Shown: positions 1 to 11,810 of the stretch, one piece after another | Layout of the letters: the number at the start of each line of letters is the position of its first letter | Numbering within the stretch: the first letter of the stretch is position 1 | Source of the DNA: Pontederia crassipes | Lineage: Eukaryota > Streptophyta > Magnoliopsida > Commelinales > Pontederiaceae | Assembly: GCA_030549335.1 (NCBI GenBank) | Contig: CM060195.1 | Coordinates: 2,715,501 to 2,779,500 of the forward strand | DNA length: 64,000 nucleotides | Reading direction: 5' to 3' | The notes under the pieces: model-generated | Told to the model about the DNA's origin: nothing | The model's input: only the letters and a program-made list of their open reading frames with translations | The model's database searches: none | Position numbers and translations under genes: made by a program

Positions 1-756
1 AAGTTAGAAAAAATAAGCTGAGGAACCCAACTTATTTTGTGTGCGAAAAAAATTAATTAGTTTGATAAATGAATGTACTATTTTGCCCTTATAATATACA
101 TAACTTTATTCATATATTTTATCTATCATAATATTAAGGACTTTTTGATCATTTTACTAAAATAATAACTTATAAGTTTTTTTTATTACTAAATATGTAA
201 CTGCTTATTTTTTAAACTCAGTTTCAGTCATTAAACTACTTATCATCTATTTTATATCAGCTAAGTCAAACGGGCCTTAACATTCGTTCTTTTGAAAAAT
301 TCATAGGATGATCTTTTCATCTATATAAAAAGTTTCGAAATAGTATTCAAAAAAATTAAATAATTCACAATTAAAAATTAAAGCATCTTCAAATTAGTTA
401 CTAGTTTTCATTAATGAACCATTAATAAATTTATAGCGCGTACCTTCATTATATTTTACAACAAAGCTATCCTTGATAATTGTTTTTTACTATTTGATAT
501 TCTAGAACAATAATATTAATTATTTAGCACAAGAAATAGATTTGAGTAGTTAATTCTGTTAAATTAATGACATTACCGCACATAAAAGTAAACAAATTAT
601 ATAAATATATAACTAAAACTGTCTAATTTAATTAAAAAAAGTTAAAATATGTAACACCTGAATTCCGCGCGTAATTTCCTCCTTTCGTTTTCTAATTTCT
701 ACTGTGCCTCAGCCTTAAAAGCTAAAAGCCCAAATAACAACCCACATGAATCGTAG

Positions 757-760
<4 letters not shown>
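1..760. other. AT-rich intergenic DNA, no gene seen
   Basis: No coding frame of note and no recognisable RNA gene. The sequence is strongly AT-rich up to about 640 and slightly richer in GC from 650 to 720, where the CACTA-like region to the right may begin. No CACTACAAGAAAA-type left end was found here. Confidence 0.6.
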
Positions 761-762
<2 letters not shown>

Positions 763-815
<53 letters not shown>

Positions 816-839
816 GGGGGGGGGGGGGGGGGGGGGGGG
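763..839. repeat. (TA)n tract followed by a run of 25 G
   Basis: An alternating TA tract of about 48 bases ends at about 811 and is followed after three bases by 25 consecutive G residues (815-839). Two shorter TA tracts lie at about 964-990 and 1579-1603, at matching positions in the two halves of the neighbouring tandem duplication. The G run is length-unstable and may be mis-sized in the assembly. Confidence 0.9.
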
Positions 840-844
840 CAGGG

Positions 845-2049
845 TATTATAACTTGAGATAAATATTTAATATATCTTATAATATAAGTAAAAACTTTAA
901 AAACTGGGAGGGGCATCATAACGTAATTCCGTCCCTGAAATAAGGGGTGAGATTGGAAAAAAAATTATATATATATATATATATATATAGGTGGAAAGAT
1001 GAGAAAGCGAAAAACGAAAAAAAAAGTGAGATAGTGAAATTTTAATTACATCGAAAAAGTAAATATTAATTATTTTTAAAATTACCGACGGTTGTGACCG
1101 TTGAAAATTATTTAATTATAAAAATAAAATACTATATTTAGTTATATATAATATTTATTTTTTATTTTGCCGACGGTTTCAACTGTCGCTAATTATTACC
1201 GACGGTCGGAATCGTCGGAACTTGCGACGATTCGGACTGTCGCTAATTATATTAATAAAATACTCCTTATATTATATTATTTTTCATGTATCGACGGTCC
1301 GAATCGTCAAAAATTATGACGGTTTGAACTATCACTAATTATATTAATAAAATACTTCTTATATTATATTATTTTACTTGTACCGACAGTCATGACCGTC
1401 GAAAATTACGACGGATAAATATCCGTCGGAAATATCGACGTTCCTAATCGTCGAAAAATATTATAACTTGAGATAAATATTTAATATATCTTATAATATA
1501 AGTAAAAACTTAAAAAACTGGGAGGGGCATCATAACGTAATTCAGTCCCTGAAATAAGGGGTGAGATTGGAAAAAAATTATATATATATATATATATATA
1601 TATGGAAAGATGAGAAAGCGGAAAACGAAAAAAAAAGTGGGATAGTGAAATTTTAATTACATTGAAAAAGTAAATATTAATTATTTTTAAAATTACCGAC
1701 GGTTGTGATCGTTGAAAATTATTTAATTATAAAAATAAAATACTATATTTAGTTATATATAATATTTATTTTTTTATTTTGGCGATGGTTTGAACTGTCG
1801 CTAATTATTACCGACGATCGGAATCGACGGAACTTGCGACGATTCGGACTGTCACTAATTATATTAATAAAATACTCCTTATATTATATTATTTTTCATG
1901 TATCGAGATGGTTTGAACTATCACTAATTATATTAATAAAATACTCCTTATATTATATTATTTTACTTGTACCGACAGTCATGACCGTCGAAAATTACGG
2001 CGGATAAATATCCGTCTGAAATATCGACGTTCCTAATCGTCGAAAAATA
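845..2049. repeat. Tandem duplication, two units of about 600 bp
   Basis: The sequence beginning at 845 (TATTATAACTTGAGATAAAT) starts again at 1459, a shift of 614 bases. The two units (845-1458 and 1459-2049) stay alignable throughout, with small substitutions and one loss in the second unit near 1900. Each carries several short CCGACGGT / ACCGTCGG motifs in both orientations, the kind of subterminal repeat found in plant CACTA elements. The duplication therefore lies within the subterminal region of that element. Confidence 0.85.
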
Positions 2050-2215
2050 AAAGAATAATATAACAAATTATATAATTTATTATTTTAATTTCCGAGGATT
2101 GTTGCCGTCGAAAATTCCGACGGATCGCTATCCGTCGCAAAATCCGTCGCAAATTGCGACGAATTTCTATCAGTCAAAAAACTGCCTATCGAAAAATGGT
2201 AATTTTCTTGTAGTG
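1081..2215 (+). mobile_element. CACTA (En/Spm-type) element, right end
   Basis: The block ends at 2203-2215 with TTTTCTTGTAGTG, the reverse complement of the CACTACAAGAAAA terminal repeat of many plant CACTA elements. The kilobase before it is packed with short direct and inverted copies of GACGGT/ACCGTC, as expected for the subterminal transposase-binding region. The next three bases are ATG, as at the other CACTA end in this window (50619-50631). No transposase frame and no left end were seen, so it is either a non-autonomous copy or one that starts outside the window. Confidence 0.75.
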
Positions 2216-2298
2216 ATGTTAATTATACTATAATAACGTTAGTATTATCATTTAAATAAATTTGATATGAGTATTTTTTTCAAGGATTAATAGAAAAA

Positions 2299-3154
2299 GG
2301 GTGCCTTAATGACACTCCTCAAAATTTTAATGCCATTCCAAACTCACAATTCTGCCCTTCATTTCATTTTACTTTATTTATTATTCTCTCTATCAGAGTC
2401 TCTTCAACTTCCACCCAACTTTTCTTCTTTAATCATCACACACTTTATCTATTCTCTCTCCTAATATTATTGGTTATTTAATTAATGATATAAATTAAAT
2501 TATTGGGCAAATATATTAATTTAATTAATATGAAAATCACAATAAGACTAGACAAAAAATAGAAATATATTTATTTCTTAAGATTATTAAGTTTATAAAG
2601 AGTGTCCTTTGCTTTTTATTTTTTTTTGTTAATAAACTAATAATGTATTTTTTAAAGCAATTTGTTCCATCAATTATTTGTAGTTAAATAAATATTTTTA
2701 AGACATGACAACAAATTAGATTGGATCTAACATACTAATTAAAGATGTTTGAATCATCTTGATAATTAGTATTTTCTTAACAAAAAATAAAAAAAATAAT
2801 GGACTAATTATTTTGAGATACGATTAAACTAAAAATATATTTTCTCTTCCTATTTCCACTTTATTTTATATATTCATAAAATAATATTATATGTTTAATA
2901 TTTTTGTAATTTATATATTAATTAAATTAATATGTTGTACAATAATCTAAATTATAAATAAAAAAATAATTAATTGCATGAATCAATAGCATGAAGAAAG
3001 AGATGGTAGAGAGTTTATGAGTGTGTGATTATTTAATAAGCATGATTGAGTGAAAATCTAGGAGACTCTGATAGAGAGAATAATAAATAAAGTAAAATAG
3101 AATGATGAGTTTGAAATAGCATTAAAGATTGAAGGGGTAGCATAAAGGGCACCC
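2299..3154. mobile_element. Foldback Mutator-like MITE with 9-bp target duplication
   Basis: The first 110 or so bases, starting GGGTGCC, are an imperfect reverse complement of the last 110, which end GGCACCC. Pairing continues more weakly inward, so most of the 856 bp can fold back. The 9-mer ATAGAAAAA flanks it exactly, at 2290-2298 and 3155-3163. A 9-bp target duplication with long terminal inverted repeats is the signature of Mutator-like elements. The inside is AT-rich and holds no coding frame, so the element is non-autonomous. Confidence 0.85.
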
Positions 3155-3217
3155 ATAGAAAAATCTGTCTGAAATGTTTATTTGATACGGATTTTATAGG
3201 GTTTGGGACTTAGGTAG

Positions 3218-3365
3218 TTTTCTTTAGTGCTTGGGGAAAGTGATGTCGTATAGTTAATGTTATCTATATTAATTGTTATGCATACGCAATTAATGCGCTT
3301 TGTTCATGATTATTCGTACGATATTTTACATGATATCCTTTGTAGCATAAGTTTGTATTCCGTCT
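3218..3365 (+). other. Relic of LOR gene 3' flank (third copy)
   Basis: This stretch aligns with the region just downstream of both LOR genes (about 8590-8720 and 53225-53330). The shared core includes TGCTTGG, CTATCTATATTAATTGTT and CTTTGTTCATGATTATTCG. No LOR coding sequence is visible upstream; instead the CACTA end and the foldback MITE lie there. The simplest reading is a third tandem LOR copy whose coding part has been lost or displaced. Confidence 0.6.
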
Positions 3366-3390
3366 GACTTAGAATACATTTAGTTATTAT

Positions 3391-4335
3391 GAATGTTATT
3401 ATAATCGGACCGGTCATCCGACCGGCATTTCAATTGGGTTGGGATTGGACCGGTTCGATCAGATTCAATTGTAAAAAATTAGATTTTTATTAAAATAATA
3501 ATAGTTATATTAATCTTGAATAAATATAACAATTAATATATTATATTTTATTATAATAAAATACTAATAATCATAAATTAACATAAAATTATTTTTGACA
3601 TATTGTATAAAGTTAAACTATCCAAATGTAATCGATTATTATTAATTTTCTATTATTAATATAATATCAGTGATTTTATATTACTTTATTTAAAGTTCAT
3701 TCACTTTTTATTTTTCATCTCTTTTTTATTTCCAATTATTCTTCAAATTGTATATCCTTCCACATTTATTTTCTTGTTTATTTTCATTTCTCCCATTATT
3801 CCTTATTTCCCTTCTTTTCATGTTTATAGTTGAATTAGGCTTCTTTTTCAGATTATTTATTATATTAAAAAACATGACAATTAATCAATTATTTTATTAT
3901 TATTTATTTTTTATATTTATATTTTCACTTTCAAATTTATTTTTTTACCTATTAATTATCTTCCTATATTTACATTTGCATCATTCCCTAATTTATGCCT
4001 TATTTATTTCTCTACTTTCAAATTTGTTTTCTACCTACTAATTATTTCCCTACATTTATTTTTGTATTTTCATTTAAATTTTGATCCAGCTAGCCCGATT
4101 CCTTCGTTAATATCTTCTTGATTTATTTTTCTTTTCATTTCATTCAACTTACTTTCCATATTTTTTTCAAAATTCAGTTGAACCGATTTTTTACCGGTTC
4201 ACCGGTTTGCTGATTTTTTTCTTGTTCAACCGGATGTTTTCCGGTTTGACACTCACAACGATTTTTAAGATCAATCCGGGCCGAACCAAGTGCCGGTTCG
4301 TAATTGAACTGATCGAACCGGTCGGTCCAGTTTTA
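3391..4335. mobile_element. Short non-autonomous DNA element (family X), copy 1
   Basis: The two ends are imperfect inverted repeats rich in ACCGGTTCGATC and GGACCGGTC, enclosing an AT-rich core. The flanks GTTATTAT (3383-3390) and ATTATTAT (4336-4343) look like a decayed 8-bp target duplication. Organisation and terminal sequence match the better preserved copy at 51553-52244. No transposase frame is present; the 97-codon frame at 3748-4041 is low-complexity Phe/Leu-rich sequence in the AT-rich core. An 8-bp duplication suggests the hAT superfamily, but this is inference. Confidence 0.65.
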
Positions 4336-4343
4336 ATTATTAT

Positions 4344-5551
4344 ATAGATAAAAAAATTTCTATAATAGTTGCTTTATGTATACTGAACTATATAATTAAC
4401 TAATATATTCATTTTGTTTTCTTAAGAATGAAAGGCTAATCAGCTGAGGCACGATTACCTCAACTAATGTATTATTAAATAAGAAATCTTGCATGAAAAT
4501 TGTTAAGATTAAAATCCTGACAGCCGCTTCTATTCATTTATGTCAAAATAAATAAATAAATAAATAAAAGACCTTCCCATTTTTCGTATTTCTTTCAAAT
4601 AATCAGCTGTTTTAATTCTTTCTAATTATCAGAGCATAATAAGAATTGATGCGTCTAATATATTAGTTATCGATTTGTTGTCAAACTCTATCCTTAAGAA
4701 ATCTGAATTTAACTTTCTCATGTTTCTACATATTCAATACTTTCTATGTAAATTGCATGACTTTATTGATAATAATTTATAATAAGGAAAAAAAAGATAA
4801 TCTCAATATGTAAGTTTTACAAATCAAGTAAAATTAAGAAAAGCGCAATGAGATAAAATTATTATTATTAAGTCGGATTCAAACTTGGGTGTTGTCGCTC
4901 GTATCTATATGGCTGTAGAACAATTTTTTGACTAAAATTATTAACAATTTGGCAAATGGGCACTACTATTCTCAATAAATACAATAAGTGTTTTTGTCGC
5001 ATGCAAATATATAAATATGTTATATGATAGAGACGATTTGATTATCTTTACCTATATCATATCAACAATAAGAATTGATTATCAAAGTCAATTGCAATTG
5101 TCTCTCACACAAAAATTATCAAATGCGAAATTTCATAACTGATAGTTTTTTTTGTTAATTATATAAACTAATAATTGTTCTGATAAGTTAAGCTCGTAAG
5201 TCAAGTTTTAGAAGTTGAAACTAATTAATCTTCAACAGCTTTCAGGTCGTTGTCAATGTCCAATCAATTGGTAGCTAGTCTAAGTTATTTGTTTTTTTTT
5301 TACTTATTAACGAAGTCAATCAGAAAATACAATAGGTCGTCTCCAATCCACTTCAATGGGTCCGCCACCCCAATCAACTTGTAACGGCTAACGTGTGGTT
5401 ACTTCGTCAACTGGTCAACGAGTTAAATATTAGTGTTCGGTATTAGAATTAATGACATATTTTGCGAGTTTAAGAATTATGTATCATTATATTGATTTCT
5501 TGAGTTATTTCTCTCTTTGTAGGATTGAAGGTCAACCTTTATATAGCGCAG

Positions 5552-5587
<36 letters not shown>

Positions 5588-6530
5588 CATTCGCTTTAAA
5601 CAAATTTAATATTAATCAAACTACACGACGATGTGTGTGAACTTTAATTATTAAGTTTGAGTTTATACCTATAAATATTTGTTGAAAATAGTGGATAGAC
5701 GGAAAGAGAAAGAAATCAAGATCAAGACTTCGTGGTACGATGGATCTCACTATGGTTAAAGAATTATTTGTTTCCCATACGAAATTTATTATTGGATTTG
5801 CGATAATAATACTCTTATGATACAACGAAGTCATCAAATTCGTCAACTAACAAGAAGAACTCATAATCTTATTCTAATAATTTTCAATGATTTAAATGCA
5901 TTTTCATATGTTGTACATATAGTACTCATCACATGTTTATAGACTTTTCAATGTTTTTCATTACTTTTGATTGCTTGAAAATGTATGAAAGGAAAGCTTA
6001 TTTATAAGCTTGAAATGATGCTTCACGAAATGATGCGTCTAGTATTTTTTCGTCCAAAAGATACACTTATTAATTAAAGGGTTTATTTAATTTCTTTTCA
6101 TATAAAGACACATCTTATGATGAAATGACATATTTATTGGTATGTGAATACATATCAAGGGACACATCATATGATGAAATGATGCATCTATTCAAGTGTG
6201 AATATACTCATGAAATATGAACACACATATTCAAATGTGAACATATCTCTTTACTTACGAAGTAATGCGACTCTTCATTGAAGAATATTCTTTCATTAAT
6301 GTGATAACTTATTCATGACATCATTTCACTTATAACACATGTGAACATGTCTTCATTCAATATTTCATTGATAAAAAGATGTGATGTTACATTTATGAAC
6401 TCATTTTCAATGTTCACAAAATAATATATTTAATTAACATATGACAAATTTGATATTTGGACACTGCATCTAATAGTTTTAACCTTATATCTTTCTCTCT
6501 ATATCTAATGTATTAGAGTATAGAACATAC
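4344..6530. other. Intergenic / upstream region of LOR gene 1
   Basis: No convincing gene. It contains an (AAAT)n run at about 4546-4568 and a TA tract at about 5558-5585. Between 6000 and 6400 the motif ATGATGAAATGA and variants recur, without a clean period. The last 100 bases before the LOR start are pyrimidine-rich (CTTTCTCTCTATATC) and may hold the transcription start, but no clear TATA box could be assigned. Confidence 0.5.
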
Positions 6531-6597
6531 AATTTTATTGGCAGAACCTATTCGGCGGGAGCTTGGGAGCGGGAGCGGGAGCGGGAGCGGGAGAGAG

Positions 6598-6952
6598 ATG
6601 GAAGACGGGTCGAACAGTGGTGGTTTGGCTGCTGGCTCGGGGGATGCCACCATCGTCGTCGGCCCTCTGTACTGTGCTCCACACCTTGTCGACCTCACGT
6701 TCACCACCGAGGCCCCTGGCGTGAAGAGTGGTCACCTTGCAGTCGTGGACGCAAATGGCAACGTCATGTACAAGCTCGAACGACGTCACCTTAACATGAG
6801 ACACAGGAAGCTAATCTTGGATCCCTCCGACCGGCCAATACTGCTGGTGCAATCAGAGGTAATTTAACCTTACTTGTTCCGGTGTGCTGTTGGATCATTA
6901 GCCGGACAAGTCAAGCTCAAGACGCCCGTTTTCCTCCTCGTATACATACCTA

Positions 6953-6992
<40 letters not shown>

Positions 6993-8460
6993 ATTTTGTA
7001 AGTGTACAATTTATTCAAAGTTCAAAGTTCAGCACAAGATTGGGTGTCCATGCAGCACAAGACCTCGCATGCAGTATACGACGTCTTCAGAGGCGATAAC
7101 AGGGATGCAAAGGACTTACTGTTCAAAATCAAGAAGGTTTCGGAGGCAGAGGTGCAGGTGTTCTTAGCTGCTAATATCCGACAATATCCCTGCGATTTTA
7201 CGGTCAGGGGAAACATCAACGTCCGAGCAGTAACAGTTTTTAGAGGAAATTCCACAGACATAGCAGCCGAGGTACTCCCCTCTTTTGAGCTTTAACTAAA
7301 TAGTAAATAGAGATAATCTTTTTTATCCATAATCTCTAACCTCTGTATATCAACAATAGTAGTTCTTATAATGTTTTCTTCTTTAATGTTTAAATTTTAT
7401 TTTAAAAAATCATTATCGAATACCTCAAACAAAGTTTTGCCAAATTCACTGGAATCTAGTTGACAAAAGGATACACATTAAAGGGTTGTCTGGTTTGGAG
7501 CTTACTATGCCATGATGAATAAGAATAATTATTCTACGAAATTCGTTATTCTAAGATGTTATTATTATCTTTATTTAGTTGTTGCCGATCGGCAATAGGT
7601 GTCTAACGTTATGAATAATCACTAATTCGACTAAGGATGTAGACAATTAAAAGACGCATTCTAATTTGGAGCTACTTACCACGACTATTCAAAGTTCAGT
7701 CCGTCAACTATTGGAGTCAACTCTGGTTGGTTCTAAGATATTATACTCGATAAGAGAAAATGTTAGTTGTATTAGTATGAGATAAAAATTACAAACGTTA
7801 TTATTCTTAGACTACAGTAGCCAATATTGTGGTCACAGCGTTATTAGTAAACATATCAAGTTAGATGGAGGTAACAAATCCTATGTTTCACACTTAAAAG
7901 ATGAAGTATTTATAATTAAAATAGGAGGCGCCAAAAATGACTAATTTACAGCATTCGAAAGGTTACGCTCATAGCCCGCTTAAAATAAGATACTAGTTTG
8001 CAACGAAACATAAAACTTTCAGCTTCTCGAAAAAATTAATTCAAATTGTCTAGTTGGCTAGATATATTAATCAAGTGTCAATTGTCAAATTAATAGTGAA
8101 TTAAGATATGTCAAATACTACAAGTACCATACCAATTCTTCATATTATATATATTTAAAAATGCAGATGAGCAAGGAGTGCAAGCTCACAAGTGAAGTCA
8201 ATGATGAATCTGCCTTTGGGGTGGCTGTGAGACCCAACGTGGATTCCTGCTTCATAGCAGCTTTGTTTGCAGCTCTCCCTGATGTCTCTTCTGCTAAACT
8301 TGATGGAGCTCATCGTGCTGAAACATATGGTGATGGCGATGGTTCTGTAATTGCTGCAGCTGCTATCGAAGGGGTGGCTGAAGGGGTGGCTGGAGGGGTA
8401 GCTGGGAAGTTGCTCACAACGATGTCAGATTTGGTTGGCTCTCTTGTCGATGAGAATTGA
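6598..8460 (+). CDS. LURP-one-related (LOR) protein, three exons, 256 aa
   Basis: Exons 6598-6858, 7056-7271 and 8167-8460 (stop included) join in phase 0 to give 256 residues. Junctions are CAGAG|GTAAT, ATGCAG|CAC, GCCGAG|GTACT and ATGCAG|ATG. The protein has the LOR/tubby-like beta-barrel pattern: a start around VGPLYCAPHLVDLTF, then HRKLILDPSDRPILLVQSE, HAVYDVFRGDNRDAKDLLFKI, CDFTVRG and PNVDSCFIAAL. LURP1 of Arabidopsis is needed for full basal resistance to an oomycete; most LOR functions are unknown. After about residue 200 comes an unusual Ala/Gly-rich tail including EGVAEGVAGGVAGK and MSDLVGSLVDEN. The ATG at 6598 was chosen because it follows a (GGGAGC)n repeat and has G at +4; the upstream frame opens only with TTG. 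The gene looks complete. A diverged duplicate lies at 50632-53018. Confidence 0.85.
6954..6992. repeat. (TATC)n microsatellite in LOR intron 1
   Basis: About ten TATC units lie inside the 197-base first intron (6859-7055), just before its 3' end. The duplicate gene has a different, longer intron 1 without this tract, so it arose after the duplication or was lost there. Confidence 0.9.
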
Positions 8461-9175
8461 GCTCTATCTCTCAAGTTAATTAATAAATACAATACCATTT
8501 CTTCTTCTATTTTCGGATAATCCAAATGTGATGCCAACAAAAGAATATCATTTATTGAGTGATATGTGATTGTAATAATCTTCTATTTAATCAATGCTTG
8601 GAGAGAATGATGTCATATAATGCTATCTATATTAATTGTTGTGTATTTGTAATGAATGCACTTTGTTCATGATTATTCGCACCCATTTTTGCTTATAGTC
8701 CTTTGTATCTATATTAGTTTTGTATATACTTTTACGTTGATCGATCACACTATACAAGCTATAGTATACTCATTTTTCCTTATAATATATTATCAAGTAA
8801 AACAATATCTATTTATTCGTTATTTGTTTAGCTTTTGAATTTTGAATATTTTTTTTGTATCACAACATACTAAAATAAGACCGTCAATGAATTAGTTTGC
8901 ATTGACAACGTTAGATGATTAAATTGAATTATGAAAGTAAAGTTACATGAGAAAAAAAATTCTGAACATGCGTCATTTTCACAGATCTAAGTAATTTGAT
9001 AATACCATCCAAATGAGTAAAGCTGGAAAAATCTTGGTTTCACTGATCCTAACCTTTTCTATATTATTAATATTCCTAACCAAGTTAAAATAAGTTCTGA
9101 TTTTTTTTTTGAAATTTTTTTGGGTCAAATAAACAAGTCCAACTGTTTAAGAAAGCCATGTTTAAAATTATAACA

Positions 9176-9218
<43 letters not shown>

Positions 9219-10267
9219 ATAAAAAAATATGCTGCACCATTTTAAGATGCAATTTACAGTTCATTCCTACTCTAAAGATGAATTTTTAGTATACAATAAG
9301 TGACTTATTGTATAACGCGTTATATGCTAAAAGTACTCCAAAACATATTATATATATAGATAAACATGTCAGCTGAAAGCTGAGTGTGTTTTTTGATCCC
9401 TCGGTCAAGATTTTAGGCACAAGAAAATGGATTCCTGACAATATTTTATCAACAAATTAACGAAAGAAAATATAAATGTGAACGACTCCGACTCTTACTA
9501 CACCAGATTCGTTCAAGCATCACCCCCAATAACGCCGAAAGAAAATTAAATTGTCAACGGCTCTTATTCGAGAAGACATGTAAATTGTCAATTTCAGCCT
9601 CAAGGATCGATAAGTCAACGACACGCATTATAAATGTGTAAATTTGTAATTCGTCATGTCAAAACAGAACATCCAAAGTTGCGGCGTGGCATGGCGATCA
9701 AATTGTCCCATACAATACAATCGTGTGGATTAAGGCATGGAATACGTCATGAACTCCCAATTATATCATTCTCCCCGTTAAAATATCAAACGACTTGGTA
9801 AACAATTTTTCTTTATATTAGGAAGGATTTTTCACTTTTCAAAATAAGCATATGTCATAAGGTTGGCGAATATTGATTTATTGACTTTTATGTCAAAGAA
9901 ATTATATTAGTTCTTCCACGGTCAAGAGCTCCCCACTGGGTCAATTACTTATTGAGGGATATTTTTTACGGTAAAATAGATTAAAATAATTTTCGTCTCA
10001 CTTGAAAAGATAAAAAAAAGGTTTGGAGATATTTTTAACCAATAATTAAACTCATGGTGCCTAGATGAGGGCAGATTTGGCTAATCTATTATCGCCGATT
10101 AAGTCCGATGAGAAAATGCATCACATATTGCTAACCAACCGATAACATGGCAAATAGAAAAGCATTGATAACTTCACCAATTATCAACTTAATTTACGCA
10201 TCATATGACTCCTCATGTAGAAGAAGACACGTACATATGAAAAAGCATCCAATTATTCCACGCAGGA

Positions 10268-10315
<48 letters not shown>

Positions 10316-10700
10316 AACAAAATGGTGTGGAAATATTATCATGTGTCTTGAAGTTTAGTGGGTTTTAAATGAACTAGTCTAGCATGAAAGTTAGTCATAT
10401 TAATTATTTATTTTCTTCTGACCATAAATGTATATTTTTGGGGTTTGATTAGATCGCTTGGTGTTTTTAATTACAGTGTTCAAATCATTGTAATTTTCAC
10501 ATGGAATGCATACTTTTCTTCCTCTTTTTTCCCATAGTCGACTAATTTTTTTTTTCTATGTATTAAATGGCGCCTAATTTTTATATAACTTTATTGTTTG
10601 ATTTTATTAGTAAATTAACAAAGGTGCTATATAGCCATAACGTTATATTTGGATAGAGAAAGGAATGATGTAACACCCGCAGATAAATTGAAAAAAAAAA
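8461..10700. other. LOR gene 1 downstream flank shared with LOR gene 2
   Basis: No gene seen. Several stretches align with the flank of the second LOR gene: 8590-8720 with 53225-53330, 8865-8990 with 53930-54060, 9415-9460 with 54200-54245, and 9560-9800 with 54340-54590. The duplicated unit therefore reached at least 1.3 kb past the stop codon. TA tracts lie at about 9180-9216 and 10270-10312. The remainder is AT-rich. Confidence 0.65.
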
Positions 10701-10845
10701 GATTAAATCTATCTATATATAAAGCTAATTCATTAGGATCATCCTCAAGTCTCCACTATCATTTATATTTTCTTCCATATTTTGAATTTTTGTTCATTTT
10801 AAACTTCATACCTTAGACCTATCCATTTTAAACTTCTTAACCTAT

Positions 10846-11200
10846 TAAACTAATGCTGTTATTAGCCTAATTACTATCTAATTACATATCTCGGCATTAA
10901 TGACCCTCATATCTTGACATCTATTGAAGCCTAATTCCAGAGAAGTCGAGTAATTAACCTATTAAATTCCTACTGTTATTAGTCTAATTACTATCTAATT
11001 ACATATCTTGGCATTTATGACCCTCATATCTCGTAATTTATTGGAGCATAATTTCAGGAAAGTCGAGCCCAAAACTTTAAATTTTAAACGTCATTTTCTT
11101 TTTCTTTTTTTAATTTTCACCACCTCTTCATTAAGTTTTGCCCTCATATCTTGGCATTTATTGGAACCTAAATCCAGAGAAATCTAGCTCAAAGCTTCAT
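10846..11200 (+). repeat. Degenerate tandem repeat, about 115-bp unit
   Basis: TAACCTATTAAA...CTAATTACTATCTAATTACATATCT...GACCCTCATATCT...AAGTCGAG appears at about 10846-10950 and again at about 10952-11070. A shorter third version starts near 11140. The block lies in AT-rich DNA after a TCTATATATAAAGC motif at about 10711, which resembles the 5' end of some plant Helitrons, but no Helitron 3' end was found. Function unknown. Confidence 0.55.
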
Positions 11201-11399
11201 TTTAAACGTCATTTTTTTTAATTTTTACCACCTCTTCTAATTACTATCATTAAGATTTAATTATCTCTTTTCAGTTACCAAAACTAAAAATTACCTTTAA
11301 AATTTTACCACTTTTTGCGGTTACTTAAAACTTAAATCACTTTTTGTGGTTACTATAACACCACCTATTCTAATTACTATCGTCTCTTCTAATTACCAC

Positions 11400-11810
11400 T
11401 TTCCTTCCTAAACAGATTTAGCTTTGGGCTCACCACCTTCCAGTAGCAGCATCATTCATTTATTGTACTCATCGCCAGCACAAAATAAAAAGAGTTTAAA
11501 AGAAAACAAATGAACTAAGCAAAGATCGACCAGGGGCGTCTTCTGTGCTTACTCATAAGCGCAAGCGGAAGGTTCCGAAAATGGTGTAGCACTGCAGCGG
11601 TGTGCGGAGGTGAGCAAAAGCCTCCTGGTTCATCTGGATGTCACTGCAGCGGCTGCACCATCTACATGACCATGTCGAACACGCGGAGCACCAGGATCAG
11701 GGCCTACGCCAACCCGGCCGCCGCACCGCACTAGGAAGGTTCACCGACCACCCGCGCATAGCGCCCACTCAGGTTAGCTCTCCGGTCGTAGGTCCCCAAC
11801 CAGTTGGCGT
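11400..11810 (+). other. GC-rich unrecognised fragment
   Basis: This is markedly richer in GC than its surroundings and holds a 61-codon open frame (11638-11823) plus a second frame with SGCTIYMTMSNTRSTRIRAY. Neither matches a family I recognise. CACTGCAGCGG occurs twice, about 50 bases apart. It runs straight into a gypsy LTR fragment at 11811, so it may be flanking host DNA or a captured gene piece. Confidence 0.3.

Noticed and set aside
6538-6597. Possible N-terminal extension of LOR gene 1 with a Gly-Ser repeat
   Set aside because: The frame upstream of the ATG at 6598 opens only with TTG and consists of a (GGGAGC)n repeat; the first ATG has a good context, so this is treated as 5' untranslated sequence.
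10711-10740. Helitron 5' end (TCTATATATAAAGC)
   Set aside because: The motif fits some plant Helitrons, but no 3' hairpin with CTRR end and no Helitron coding sequence was found downstream.
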